Shown: piece after piece, positions 21,437-33,174 of the stretch
How the letters are laid out: each line of letters opens with the position of its first letter
Numbering within the stretch: position 1 is the stretch's first letter
Assembly (NCBI RefSeq): GCF_041296385.1
Contig: NW_027183804.1
Span: forward strand, 1,612,001 to 1,676,000
DNA: 64,000 nucleotides
Source of the DNA: Aphelocoma coerulescens
Taxonomy: Eukaryota; Chordata; Aves; Passeriformes; Corvidae
Reading direction: 5' to 3'
Notes under the pieces: generated by a model
Databases searched by the model: none
Told to the model about the DNA's origin: nothing
Seen by the model: only the letters and a program-made list of their open reading frames with translations
Made by a program: the position numbers and the translations under genes

Positions 21437-24400
21437 AATCTCCCCCCTTGGAGGGTTGTGAAGCTTCTCTTCCCTTCAAGCCTTCATAAGCCTCACTCTG
21501 CTCCTTTACTCACATCCCACGAGTTCCTCAGCTGCTTTCACAACCATGTTCTTTACACAGCTGAAAGCAAGTGTCATAAGCACAAGTATTGCTGTGATCC
21601 CAGTTAGACTTTGCAAAAGTGAGGCCAACCATCAGTCAGGGTGTTGGGGTTTTTAGTTTAGTCCTAGTTTTTTTTCTGTTAAAGGAATTTTTTCCCATAG
21701 CATGTTGCTAGGAGATAAATGGCCATACTTGAGAGGAGATAGCCATACTTAAGAAAGACAAAAGGGCCCGGCCAGGCTTTTGTTCTCACCTGGCGGGCAG
21801 TTCAGTTCGTTCTCAGCGTCTGGAGGGAGAAGGTGCAGAGAGAGGAGCTGCTGGTTCCCGTTTTCGGCGTCTTTCCTTTCTGCTGGGAACAACACCGGGG
21901 ATCCCAAAGCTGCTTTCCCTGCCCTGCTGGAGCGTGGGCTGCGGCCGCCCTACTCCGCTGCTGTTTCGAGCCTTCGCTACGCTATAGCCGTGCTTACCCT
22001 GCCTGCCTGGAGCCCCGGGGGGTTCCCCTTTTGGATACATCTCGTCTGCCACCCGGGATTTGTGTTTGTGCCTGCCGCTCCAGCCTACCAGTCCAGCCTG
22101 CTGTTTCCGGGAACCCGGGACCAGCTGCCCACCGGTTTGTGAAGCTCCTTTGTTCCATCCTTCCCCGGGATCCCAGGGCACCAAAGCAGCCGCGTGTTCC
22201 CCGAGCTCGCTCCGGAGCGCCCCCTGCAGCCGCGGGGGAACCATCGCACCCGCCCTGCTCACCGGGAGCCGCCAGCGATCCCTGTCGGCTGCGAGCGGAA
22301 CTGCACCCGAGGGGAAAGGGCCTGACAGCCGAGAAGGCTGGGACTGGGTTTGTGTTTGCTGTTACTGCCAGAGTTGTTGTTGTTTTGTTCGACTGGTTAT
22401 ATATCTACCTATCTATCTATCTATCTATATATATATAGTAAAGAACTGTTATTCCTATTTCCCACATCTTTGCCTAAAGACCCTTGATTCCAAAATCATA
22501 ACTCAGAGGGAAAGGGGTTACATCTGCCACTCCAAGGGAGGCTTCTGCCTTCCTTAGCAGACACCTGTCTTTCAAACCGAGACACAGGGAAAATCCAAGT
22601 CCTTTAAATATTTTATCCAAACAGTTACTGTCTAACCCTCCCCTTAATTCCCTGCTGGATGCAGCAAGCGATTTTATCCTCTCTACCCGATCATCCAATC
22701 CAGCATCACATTTGGAATGTGCACACAACAAGTGCTGCTGTTCCAGTTCAAGAATCCACACACTCCCTGTCCATGTAGCAGCAATAGGGCTAAAGCAAAT
22801 CTGCTCTGTAAGGTCATTTTAGCTGTGGCTGGCAATTGTTCCTTTGTTTCAGCAAACCCCAAAGGAGCTGCATTCCCTAAAGTTTCCATCTGCAGAGCCC
22901 AATGGTGTGTGGCTGGTCTGTTCCTAAAGGCAGATCTCTGTGGAGCAGAGATGGATTCTAAAATCCATCCCGCTGTAGTTCCTGCACTGGGATGTTTCCA
23001 AGTTCCATCCGGGAACGGAACTTCAATACCCCCAGTGTCCATGGTGCTCCTGATTCTCCCAGGGGCAAACGTCTGCTCCAAATTCCATCACTTCTCACCC
23101 ATCCTGGGGCTCCTAAGGATCTGACCGTGTCCTGCTGACACTCTGTGCCTCTCCAAGGCTCGTTGTTTGTCGGCTGAGCCCAGGTGTCCCTGAGAAAGGC
23201 AGAATCATTTCTACAAACACAGCCCAGCCTCAGAGCCTGGGCCACAGCCAGGAGCCGCTGGACCTCAGGATTCCAAACAGCTCAAGTGTCTGTCCCAGGG
23301 CAATCCCACTTTTCCTTTGTCCTGGGATCCTATGGCCTTGACCTTGTTCAATCAGGATATTTTATCCCCACCTGTAAGGGGTCCTGTGGGAGGCCTGGGC
23401 TCCCTTCCCAGCCCAGACACCCCTGAACTGGCTGGAAACATTCCCATTGTCCTGTCTGAGGGTGATTCCATACTGCTGAAATTTGACAGCCCCAGGGGGT
23501 ATCAGTGCAATCTGTCAGCTGATCAATATTTCCTGAGGTAATTTCCTGACCCGGTTTGGAAATGTTACAATTCTCAGCAGTATTGTTCTGATGTGTCCAT
23601 GGTAAGGAATATTCTCCTTCCATCCCTGTCCAGGTGCCCTGGGTGCTATTTCCTTCCCACACGTGTTCCCAGATTTTTGGCAAATTGCTGACTGCAGCTC
23701 CCCACGGAACTGGATTTTCTGCAGAGGTTGGTGTTGGCAAACAAGCTGTTACAGGGGTCACATTCTGTCATCTGCCAACACCTTGCACTGACTTTGAAAA
23801 CCACATTTCCCTTCCCCGAAGTCAGGAACATCATTTCTATTATTATTATAAATACACAATTATTGATCATCTTCATCCAGATCCAATAAATAGTATCCCC
23901 TTAGAAAATCATATTCAATACCTAAAACAATAGGATTTATGTAAAACCCCAAACCCCAAGGTGTCAGACAGTCTTGTTTCTGCTGTGTTTAATGTGTGCT
24001 CGCTGGTTTTACCCACATGTGATGAACCCCGAGTTTGATTCCTTCGACCTTGAGTGCAGGGTAGGTTACCAGGAGGACTTGAGATGGTCCCTTCCACTTT
24101 GGCTGGATTGTTCCAAAATTCCAGGTTCTGATGCACACCGCATCTCCTGGTTGGAAAGGATGTACAGGCGAGTCCAGCCCCAATGATCTGTTGAGAACCA
24201 TGCACCTTTTAAGGCTTACAAGAGTTAGTCCCAGTGCTATTAAATATTCATTTCAGCAAAACTTCTGAGCCTTCCCTTGTCTTGTTGGTGCCACATGGGA
24301 AAGCTTCTGGCCATCCAGAAAAAGGATCCACCAATGCCAAAATGTGCCAGTCCCCCTTCTGCCGGGGCAGTTCTGCAAAATCAGTTGGCCAAAATCACCT

Positions 24401-25345
24401 GGTGATTCCCATGTAACGAGCCCTGGAGGCAGCCTTCTTCCTTCAAAACCAATCCCAACTTTCCCAACAACTGATCTATTGTTTTTTGCCATTTTTGTGC
24501 TTACTAGATGCCTTTGTAAACTGGCCACCATATTCTCCATTTCCTCATGTGTTTCCTGATGTTTGAGTTCCGTTATACATTAATTGTGGAGCTACAATTA
24601 CCTGCCCACACGGGGTTACCAATCACCTGCTGGGATTTTCCATAGCTGCTGCTGCTGGGGCTGACTGCCTGTCCTGATCACTGGAATCTGGTTTTTGTTG
24701 CAGAACATTCCAGTTTTTGCCAGGTATTAGTGCAAGGAGAGCTTTTTCAGCACCCTCTTGAGCTGTTTGGTCAGCCAATGGATTCCCTGGATTACCTGGG
24801 GAGTCTCCAAACCCATGGGCTTTACAAGGGCATCAGGGCCACTTCTTTTGGCTTTGGCACACTCTGCAGTAGGTGACTGATTTCTTGTTGTACTCACTGG
24901 AGACCTCTGTGCCCTTTCCTTCCATGTGGCTCCCTGGGCATGTATTATTCCAAACCCAGATTTCAAATCAGTCCATATGTTCACCCTTTGTCCTTCAGTG
25001 ATTTCTAGGAAAGGTCATTCATTCTGCTTTTTGTGCTGCTGTGTTCAAAGCTAAAGCCTGGGCTTCTATGACCTGGCTCGAGGTTGCCACTGCACACCCA
25101 GCTGCCCGTTTCCCATCCGTACCACGCTGCTCCCACCAGGGTGCAGGTCCAGTGCTGGCTCCTGCATGGGATTGCTGTGGAGGTCCCAGAGTCTGCCAGA
25201 ACACACTTGTTCCATGGATCCCAGGCAGTCATGGCACAAAGACTGCAAGCCTTCTCTTAGAAGGGACTCAAACACTTCCCTGTTCCAACCTTGGGTACCT
25301 TGAACCAAACCCTGCAAAGCTTTTGCTGCACCTTACAGGCAGGTC
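21437..25345 (-). pseudogene. gamma-type ERV pol-env remnant (block X)
   Basis: Minus strand from 25345 down. RNase H pieces (EVIEAQALALNTAAQKAEL-like, then FGIIHAQGATWKERA) are followed by the integrase core (first Asp in TDFAELP near 24380, then LALVDPFSGWPEAFP). After a deletion comes the integrase C-terminal domain HPFQPGDAVCIRTW (near 24160). Env follows; near 22740-22800 the TM stretch LQSRFALALLLL and GVCGFLN is followed by two adjacent Cys. The central catalytic core of integrase is deleted and stops occur throughout. A younger solo LTR interrupts env at 21642-22584. Confidence 0.8.
21642..22584 (+). mobile_element. solo LTR inserted in block X, absent from X'
   Basis: 943 bp, begins TGTTGGGGTTTTTAG and ends GAGACA, flanked by the 5-bp duplication CAGGG (21637-21641 and 22585-22589). 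Block X' has a single CAGGG at 57792-57796 with the same flanks on both sides, which is the empty site. A short TATC run lies at 22400-22432. Strand is inferred from TG..CA and position only. Confidence 0.92.
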
Positions 25346-25361
25346 AACAGTTTACACCAGG

Positions 25362-25534
25362 AAAGGAAAAGGGAAAGGGAAAGGGAAAGGGAAAGGGAAA
25401 GGGAAAGGGAAAGGGAAAGGAAAAGGAAAAGGAAAAGGAAAAGGAAAAGGAAAAGGAAAAGGAAAAGGAAAAGGAAAAGGAAAAGGAAAAGGAAAAGGAA
25501 AAGGAAAAGGAAAAGGAAAAGGAAAAGGAAAAGG
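25362..25534 (+). repeat. GGGAAA / GGAAAA microsatellite
   Basis: About 28 hexamers, first GGGAAA then GGAAAA. The counterpart in X' (60615-60690) is less than half as long and irregular. Confidence 0.95.
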
Positions 25535-25679
25535 TGCCTTTATCTTACCAGGGGTCTTTCTCTGATTTCCTTTGGAGCAGGGATCAAAGGTTCTCCCCAG
25601 AATCCTTCAGGGCTGCCTGCAGGTGCTGCCATCCCTCAGATCTGTTGAAATTCAAGAGGATGAGGCCACGGGGTGTCCC

Positions 25680-25990
25680 AATGGTGCCTTGGTTCCATGG
25701 GCCCTGTAGTGTAACCATGGTGTCCTTGGTTCTGCACTGTCACAATGGACCCTTCATTCCATGAGGCCCCACAGTGTGGCAATGGTCCCTTGAGTCCATG
25801 AGGCCCCACAAGGTCACAATGGTCCCTTGGTTCCATGGCCCCGCACTCTCACAATGCTCTCCTTGGCTGCACAAGGTCCCGGAGTGGCACAAGGATCTCT
25901 TTGGATCTGCAGTGGCAGAACTGACCCTGGGTTACATGAGATCCTCCTGTGACCCAAGGGCTCCTTGGTTCCACAGGGCCTGATTCTCTG
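25680..25990 (+). repeat. dispersed minisatellite, GGTTCCATGAGGCCCC type
   Basis: Imperfect ~40-bp units built around ggttccatgaggccccac, then tgtcacaatggtccctt. Related arrays lie at 60845-61500 (same strand) and 39550-40045 (opposite strand). Confidence 0.8.
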
Positions 25991-26649
25991 ACACTTCAGA
26001 GATGGTGTAGGACAGTTTCTATTCTCCTGCAGTTTGGTGACGAAAGGAGCACGCTGGGCAGAGCACGGAGATGCTGCTGCTGTCTGCTCAGGGGAAAGGG
26101 CCCAACAAGGCTGAGGGGCTGGGAGGCTGCTGGAAGGGCCGTGCCCCACATGGTGCAGCTTTCCTGGGAGGGAGGGAGGGAACAGCAGGAGAGACACGCA
26201 GTGCCCCACAGAGCAGCTGGGCAGGGGGACACTGGGCATGAGGAGGAGGAAATGTCCCTCCCAGGGCAGCGCTGGGGCAGGAGAAGCACCCAGAGGGAGG
26301 AGGAGCTCAGGGCATGTGTGTGTGCCCAAGGCACAGAGGGTGAGGCTGGGCACAGCTCAGGCCAGGGCTGGCAGTGGCCGGGCAGAGCTGGCGGGGCAGC
26401 GAGATGGGAGTGTGCAGCCTGCAGGGACACAGCAGCAGCGGTGGGACAGCGCAGGACAAGCTGTGCTGGACATGGCCAAGGGCCCTGGCAGGGCTGGCAG
26501 TGCCCAGGAGAAGCCAAGTCTTGGTGCCCTGGGGCACAGCAGCGTCTGTGCCACCAAGGGCTGGGAGGAGACACCTTGTCCTGAGGCCCTGGGGCCTCCT
26601 GGCACAGCCCCAGCAAGGCTGGGCACTGTCAGCCCCTTGTCCTGCCCTC
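25991..26649. other. no gene recognised
   Basis: Purine-rich, gene-free sequence. Short reading frames on both strands look like composition effects. Confidence 0.5.
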
Positions 26650-27165
26650 AGCATCCCCCCACATCCCAGTGGCCTCAGGGATCTGCTGGAAGGAGTCCCT
26701 GGGGAGCCTTGGTCAGGAATGGCCCTGGGGGGCTCCTGAATGCTCCCAGGGACTGCAGGGTTTTCAAAGGACTTTGGCTTTGGCTTTTGCCCGGGAGTCT
26801 CTGAGAGCTTTGTGCAATCCTGGCCCCCAATTCTCTGCTCTAATGAGTCCCTGGAGATTCTTTGTCAGTAACAACACTCAGTGGGGCTCATTAATGCTTT
26901 GAGATACTCCAGGGTAATTAAAGTACCTCTTTTTGACACTGAGTCTCTGAGAGGTTTCTGCAGTCATGGTCCCCAATTATCTGCTTTAATCAGTCCCTTG
27001 AGAGCCTTGGTCATTAACAACAGTTCATTAATGCTTCAAGGTACTTCTGGTTTTTCTAAGGTACTTTCCTTTTTCCACACTTGAGTCTCTGAGAGCTTTG
27101 TGCAGCCATGGTCTCCAGACCTCTGCTTTAATCAGTCCCTTGAGAGCTTTGTACTGACACACATG
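26650..27165 (+). repeat. ~144-bp tandem repeat, about 3.5 copies
   Basis: Units start with gagtctctgagag at 26795, 26941 and 27083 (spacing 146 and 142 bp), with a partial unit before 26795. Each contains a ttaatcagtcccttgagagc segment and a cattaatgctt segment. The unit length is in the range of a small satellite monomer. Confidence 0.8.
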
Positions 27166-27174
27166 TATTGGCAG

Positions 27175-28080
27175 CCACTGAAGAATTGGCTGCAGCCGCC
27201 CCAGCAAAGGGGGAACCTTTGGTGCCCGGCCAGGCCGTGCCATGCCCAGCTCTGGCAGCATCCCCCTGGCTCTGGACTCACCTGCACACTGGCCGTGGAG
27301 CATGTCTTTGGAGAAGGTGCCAGAATCAAAGGCCATCATCTTCAGCTGCTGCTGGCCAGCTCCAGGAAGAGGTTGTCGGCCTTGAGCTCGTCCTTGGTGG
27401 CTCCAGCAGCAGCAGCCCCACCTGCTACAGCTTCTCCAGGGGCTCCTTCTCCTTCCCTGCGGCCACACCAGGCTCTCAGGGCTCTGCCCAGGGCCCCAGC
27501 CATCAGTGAACCAGACAAGCAAAACCAGGGGGGATGGTGGCCACCAGTGCTTGCCAGAGCAGGCCTCCAGCTCAGCTGCAGCCCAAGAGCTGCGTGTTCC
27601 CTTCTGATGGTCCCTGCTCAGAGCTACAGGCAGGACAAAATCGTCTGCTTTGCTTTGCCACTGATTGCCAAGAGATGTGTGGGGCTGTTACCTGCCAGGC
27701 CCCTGGATCACACTGTGCCCGTGGGTCCCTGCCATCCTCTAGGGCACATGAACACCCTGCAGCCAAGGGGCACTGAAGAGCTCTTCCAAGGACGGCCTGT
27801 CCAAGGGCTGCATGGACAAGCACCTCTTAAGAATATCCTGGCACTCTGGGCACAGAAACCAGAAACCACCAGTCAGCTGTAGAAGGATCCCGCCCGCTTT
27901 GCCCCCTGTTCCCGTGCCCAGGCCATGCTGGCTGTGCCCAGAGCTGGGCCTAAACTTGCCCATGGATTCTGTGCTTTGGAGGGCAGCAGGAGAGCAGGAC
28001 ATGTGCCACCTCCTCAGAGCTGCCAGAGCGGGATGCTCCTGAGCCCGCTGCTGGCTCCCAGCACTGCTATTCCCCCTGTG
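27175..28080 (-). pseudogene. inverted copy of PIM 3' end and broken PIM exon (copy Z')
   Basis: The minus strand repeats 12385-13305. It carries the complete last kinase exon ([20 protein letters not shown] to GVHVP and stop) and the broken exon with GKEKEPLEKL then a stop. No upstream kinase exons exist here, so it cannot encode a kinase. Differences from copy Z are scattered single substitutions. Confidence 0.85.
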
Positions 28081-28369
28081 CTGCAGAGATGAGGGATCCA
28101 CACAAAAGGAACCAGACCAGGAGCCCACACTTTCACTGCCTGCCAGAAATGGGTCTCATTTTGCTCTGCATTCCTTTCCTAGTAGGGGTTATCTATTAAA
28201 ACAAGAGAAAAAAGAAAAAAAACAGAAAAAGTATGAGAGATGAAAACAAAACCCAAATGTGGAATGAAAAGTCTTCTGCAACTTTGGATTCAGAGGGAAT
28301 TGATATTTTTTGAAAGAGAACTCAGTTATTTACCTTTTATTTTTGTTTCATTCGGTACTTACATTGTTT

Positions 28370-29755
28370 TCCTTCCTTCCTTCCTTCCTTCCTTCCTTCC
28401 TTCCTTCCTTCCTTCCTTCCTTCCTTCCTTCCTTCCTTCCTTCCGAATTCCTTCCTTCCCTGCTTTCTTGCTTTCATTTTTATATCTTTTTGCTTTCTGT
28501 TTCTTGTTGCTTGCTGTTTCTTTCTTCTGTTTTTTTTCTTCTCTTTTTTCATTTTCTTTGTTGATTTCTGTCTTTTGCTCTTTCCTTTCTTTCTTTCGTT
28601 CTTTCATTTTTGTTTCATTGTTTTATACTTCTGCTATCTTTCTTTTTCTGTTTCTTGTTACTTGCTCTCTTCTCTTATTCTACTTTTCTTCCTTTTATCT
28701 CTTTTTCTTGTTTCTTTCTGTCTTGTTTTTTCTTTCATTCATGATTTTATCTTCTTGCATTCTTTTTTTCTTTCCTTCTTCACTTTTTATATTTTTTCTT
28801 TCCTTTTTTTTTCCATTTTGTGTTTCTTGTTGCTTTCTTCTTTCATTTTTTCATTTTTGTCCTTGGTTTCACGTTATTGAGTTGCTTTTTCATCTTTTAT
28901 TTTTCTTCACTTTTTTCATTTTCTTGTTGATTTCTTTTAGCTTTCTTTCTTTCTTTCTTCATTCTTTTATCTTCTTTCTTTTCCTTTTTTTTTGCTTTCT
29001 CTCTTTCTTCTTTCTTTTTTTGCTTTCTTCCTTTTTAAACTTTTTTCCTTGTGCCGTTCTTACTGTACTTTTTTCTTTCTTTTTCCTTTTTCTTGTTCAC
29101 TTCACATTATTGAATCCTTTTTTCTTTCCTTCTTCATTTTCAAATCCTTTTTCTCCCATTTTTCTGGTTTTTATTGCTTTCTATCTTCTTTCTTTTTCTC
29201 TTTTATTCTTTCTTGTGTCTTTCTGTTCTTTTTTTTCTTCCTTTCTTGTTTCTTTCTTCCCTCCTTTTTCTTTCTCTTTTATTTTCTTGTTGGTTTCATG
29301 TTATTTAGTCTTGCTTTCTTTCTTTTTCTTTTCCTTTTTCATCACTTTCATTTTCTTATTGATATCTGTTTTTTGATTTTCTTCCTTTCTTCTTTTCTTT
29401 CTTTCATTTTTATTATATTTTGATTGCTTGCTTTCTTCATTTTTAAATGTTTTTTATTTCTTTTTTCTTTATTTTTATAGTTTCTTGTTGATTTCATTCT
29501 TTTTTTCTTTCTTCTTTTCTACTTTTCTTTTCTTCCTCCTTTCCTTGTTGCTTTCGGTCCTTCATTCCTTCCTTCCTTTCCTTCCTTCCTTCCCTCCTTT
29601 CTTTCTTTCGTTCTTTTGTTCTTTCTTTCGTTCTTTTCTTTCTTTTCTTTCTTTCCTTCTCGCATTCTCCCTTTCTCTCTTTCTCTCTTCCTTTCTTTCT
29701 TTCTTTCTTTCTTCCTTTCCTTCCTTCCGTAATTCCTTCCGTAACTCCTTCCCTC
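28370..29755 (+). repeat. 1.4-kb polypyrimidine tract with (CTTC)n
   Basis: Nearly pure C/T on the plus strand with long T and CTTT runs. 28372-28444 is a perfect (TTCC)n run. From 28441 on it is homologous, in inverted orientation, to the shorter purine tract at 55275-56058. Reading frames in it encode only Phe/Ser/Leu-rich repeats and are not genes. Confidence 0.95.
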
Positions 29756-30052
29756 ACAAGCTGCTTCTCACCCCCTTGAAGGGGTGCAAAGCAGCAGGAT
29801 CCCCTCCCAATTGGGTTCCCCTCACCCTCCCAAAATGTGGGGACTTCACCTCAGCCCCCCAAGTTGTGGGGAGTTTCCCCAAATTCACTGCAACCTCCCA
29901 GAAGCCACTTAGAGGCCCCAAAATTGTCAAAAAGCAGCAGGAGCCTCCCCAAAAGCAGCTCCTGCTTTCCCTCCCTGAAATGTCCCACTCCAAGTGCCCA
30001 AACCACGCCCATCATTCCAAAACTTCATCCCACCCCCACAATGCCACCCCCA

Positions 30053-30107
30053 CCCCATCCCATCCCATCCCATCCCATCCCATCCCATCCCATCCCATCC
30101 CATCCCT
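30053..30107. repeat. (CCCAT)n microsatellite in arm Y
   Basis: About 11 pentamers. Arm Y' has about 19 at 54873-54967. Confidence 0.95.
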
Positions 30108-30109
30108 CC

Positions 30110-31960
30110 TGGACACCAATTCCCCTTCTGTGGCTCCTGACTCCCCACAGCCAGGCCTTGGGGCTGACGGATCGAGCCATTTGGGGCTGCCATCGACACA
30201 CTGGGGCTGGCATTGAGTTTATTGGAGGCACTCGCTCAATCCCTCCATCCCAAATGGCAGCTTGGAACCTCTCCTCAGCCCTTGCTGTGCGCATGGGCTC
30301 ACCTCAAGTCCCAAAATGAGAGCCAGGGCCCCACAGCCCATTCAGAACCTCTCAACATTGCCAGAAACAGCAGCATCCTTCCCAAAATGGGCTCCCCACA
30401 TCCCTGACAATAGGTCCCCCTTCCAAGTACCAGAGCCCCCCTCTCAGAACCCCTCCCGAAGCATTGGGGGGACCCCAAAACTGCCTCAGGAATGGGACAT
30501 AGCCTGAAATCCCTTCAGGAATGGGGGATACCCCAGAACCCACTGAGGAACGGGGTCCCCCCGGCCTCATCATGCGCAGCCTTCAGCTGGCTCAGCCAGA
30601 GCCCATCCCGCCCTCAGCAGCCCCAGCCCAGCCCAGCCCTCCTGGGCAGGAAGCCCCAATGGCCGAGCCGGCCTGGGACACTTGCAGGGATGCGGGGGCA
30701 GCCGCAGCTTCTGGGGCCAGCCTGTGCCAGGCCCTGAGCGCCCTGCCAGGGAACCATTGCTGCCCCACATCCCATCTCAGCCTGCCCTCGGGCAGCGGGA
30801 AGCCGTTCCCTGGGGCCCGGCCCCGCAGGCCCTTGGCAAGAGTCTCTGTCCCCCAGCAATTGCTGCTCCTCCCTGCTGCGGGGCCCGAGCTGCAAGTTGA
30901 TTTTCTGCCGCTGGCCCCGGCCCAGCCCCGAGCCAGGGCCAGCACCTTGCAAGAACTGCCCCCAGCAGAGCTGTTCCCTCCTGCAGTAGTTACACCTGCA
31001 CACCCACAGCGCCTGAGACTGCAAGCAATGAGCATTCCCTGGGCACATGTGCAGCCCAAGCAGCTCGAGGACAGCCTTGCAGCAGGACTGCTCTCAGCTG
31101 AGCCAAAAAGGCCCCTCTGGCAGCTGCAGGGCCATTGCAAAGGGCAAGGGCCAGAGCCTGGGCCCACGGGGGAGGAAAGGGCTCTGAATTCCCCTGCCCT
31201 GGCACAGAAACCCTGTTCCCAGGCTGCTTCCCACACAGGATTCCTCTGCACGACTGCAGAAAGCTGAGAGGCAGCTCTGGCTTCTCCACTTTTCCTGTGC
31301 TAAAGCTGCCTGGCAGAAGAAATGGAGGGACAGCTCTGGTGGCACAATCCCTCCCGGCCCAGGGCACAGCGCTGGGAAGGTCTTTCCGTGCCGAGGCTTT
31401 GCTGCGGCCAAGGAAAGCTCCTGGCTCAGGGTCACCTTTCCTGCGGGGCCAGACCCCCCGAGTGGCCCAGCAGCAGCAGAGAATTCCAGCACAGCCCCGG
31501 CACGGGCAGGGCGGCCCTGGGCGGGCTGCGGGAGCCGGCAGCGCCTGAGCTCAGAGCAGCTGAGCCCGGGGGCTCTTGGCCAAGGCCGAGGCCCAGCGAG
31601 CATTTCTCAGGTCGCAGGGCGGCCTGGAAAGGTGCTGGGGGGGATCATTCACCCCCCAGTGCGGTCCCAGTGGCTCCCAGGATTTCCATGTCCGTGCTCC
31701 CAGTGCTGCTCCCAGCCCTGATCCGTGGGGATGGGAATGTCCCGCTCCCTTCCCGGGGCAGGCTCACACCTGAGCCAGGTGTGCAGGGCAGGACCTTGCC
31801 CTGAGCCCAAGCCCTGTCCCCCCTGCAGGATCTGCTTCCCATCGGCCTCTTCCTCCTGCGGCCCCAAGCCCAGCTCGGTGCTGAACGAAGGGCGCTGGGC
31901 CGGGGTCATCCCCCGGCGGGGGCTGCGCACCCCCTCTGCCCCCTCCCCAAATTCCCTCCC
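30110..31960. other. arm Y segment with no recognised gene
   Basis: Conserved almost base for base in arm Y' (about 53030-54870), apart from a roughly 39-bp difference near 31410-31445. Open frames on both strands look like GC-composition effects. No domain was recognised. Confidence 0.5.
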
Positions 31961-31978
31961 GGGGCAGCAGGGGCGGGC

Positions 31979-32170
31979 TCAGGAGCCCTGTGGGCAGGGA
32001 AAAGGGGGTGACACCGGGATGGGGGGGTCACACACGCTCTGAGGGGACACACACGGCCCCTGGGGACCCCCCCTCATCTTCTCCTGCAGTGCCAGGAGGA
32101 TGAACCCCAACATGGAGCCCCCAAAACCCCAGCAGCATCTTGGGGTGTGGGGTCTGGTGGCAGCTTTGGG
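31979..32170 (-). pseudogene. MHC class IIB 3' exons remnant, arm Y
   Basis: Minus strand. About 32170-32079 is the counterpart of the class IIB connecting/transmembrane exon in arm Y', but the donor after GAGAAG is AT instead of GT (32078-32077) and the reading frame is broken. Near 31987 an AG acceptor is followed by GGC TCC TGA, the short Gly-Ser-stop end typical of class IIB. It lies just beyond the zinc-finger gene on the same strand. Confidence 0.6.
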
Positions 32171-33094
32171 GTCTGGGGGAGAGGCCCTAAAAGCCCCTCC
32201 CAGCCCCACAGACACTCCCAGACCCCTCAAAGCACCCCACAGCTCCACAGCCAAGACTCCCCCAACCACTCCCTGCATCATAAATGACCCCAAGAACCAC
32301 AAAATTCTCTCCAAGCCACACGGCCCAGCCAAGATCACAAAAACTCTCTGAGAGACCACCCCTAAAGGCCCACCAAGCACCACAAATGCCCTCAAGAGCC
32401 ACAAAAGCCCCTCCCAGTCCCCCAAGGAGCCCCCAGACCCCCTCCCCACCCCCCATGGCATCGACCAGGACAGGCTGGGGGACAGGAACATCCACAGCCC
32501 TGAGCAGCTCAGGCACTTCAGCAGCGATTTGGGCACTTTGGAGGTCACACCCCAAAGGGGGAGACCCAGGGCAGGGACTGGGAAACAACCGGAATTCCTG
32601 GAGAATAGATGGGCTCAGGTGGACACATTCTGACAAGTATGAGATTGTGGCCCCAATCTGCCTGGCTTTGTGGCCCCACAACACTCAGATCCTTCGGAAT
32701 ATTCCTCTGAACCCCAAATTCACCCCCAAATTTCGGTAAAATGGTGCCGCTTTAGATCTCTTTGTTTCATTTCTTTATATTTACCCCAATTTTTGCTGTT
32801 TCAGTGGGATTAACATGGAAATTACTTAGGCTGAAGAAGATCTCCAAGATTATCCAGGGCTGCTTGATACCACCAGAAGAAACAATTGGACAGAACAGAT
32901 GAAAATTTTAGGGTGTAAAGGTAAAAAATCAGCTCTTCCCAATGAATTTCCAATGTTGATCTGAGTCCCGATGGATGTTCCTGCCCCTGAGTTCACCCAG
33001 GTGCCACCAGGGATCCAGGAGAACGTGGAGAGCACCAGCCAGGGGTCTTCCCAACATGGATCACAGGGAATGTGGGTCACCAGGGCTCTGCCAA

Positions 33095-33174
33095 ACGTGG
33101 CTCCTCTGATGGGAGGTGGAGCTGGAGCAGAGGACAAAGCTCTTCCCGCAGTTGGGGCACTCGCAGGGCTTCCC
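33095..33174 (-). pseudogene. seventh C2H2 finger beyond the stop codon, arm Y
   Basis: Directly after the TAA the same frame continues through a complete C2H2 spacing: CPNC, twelve residues, then HQRSH. It was either once part of the open frame or could only be reached by readthrough. The Y' counterpart (51799-51880) has lost part of the histidine end. Confidence 0.75.

Larger units (their letters stand above)
20134..25690 (+). repeat. segmental duplication block X (copy 1)
   Basis: Repeated in the same orientation at 56060-60855 with high identity. Differences include a 943-bp solo LTR present only here, a shorter TGATGTCA VNTR, a longer GGAAAA array, and a roughly 45-bp insertion in the other copy at about 58215. 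The left edge is sharp at agtgcaggtgagcgtgcc. Confidence 0.9.

Noticed and set aside
25041..25764. Frames encoding (KG)n or (KE)n
   Set aside because: Translations of the GGGAAA/GGAAAA microsatellite.
28240..29376. 378-codon open frame of Phe/Leu/Ser
   Set aside because: It lies in the polypyrimidine tract, where stop codons are rare by composition. The PSFL repeats are translated (TTCC)n. No domain.
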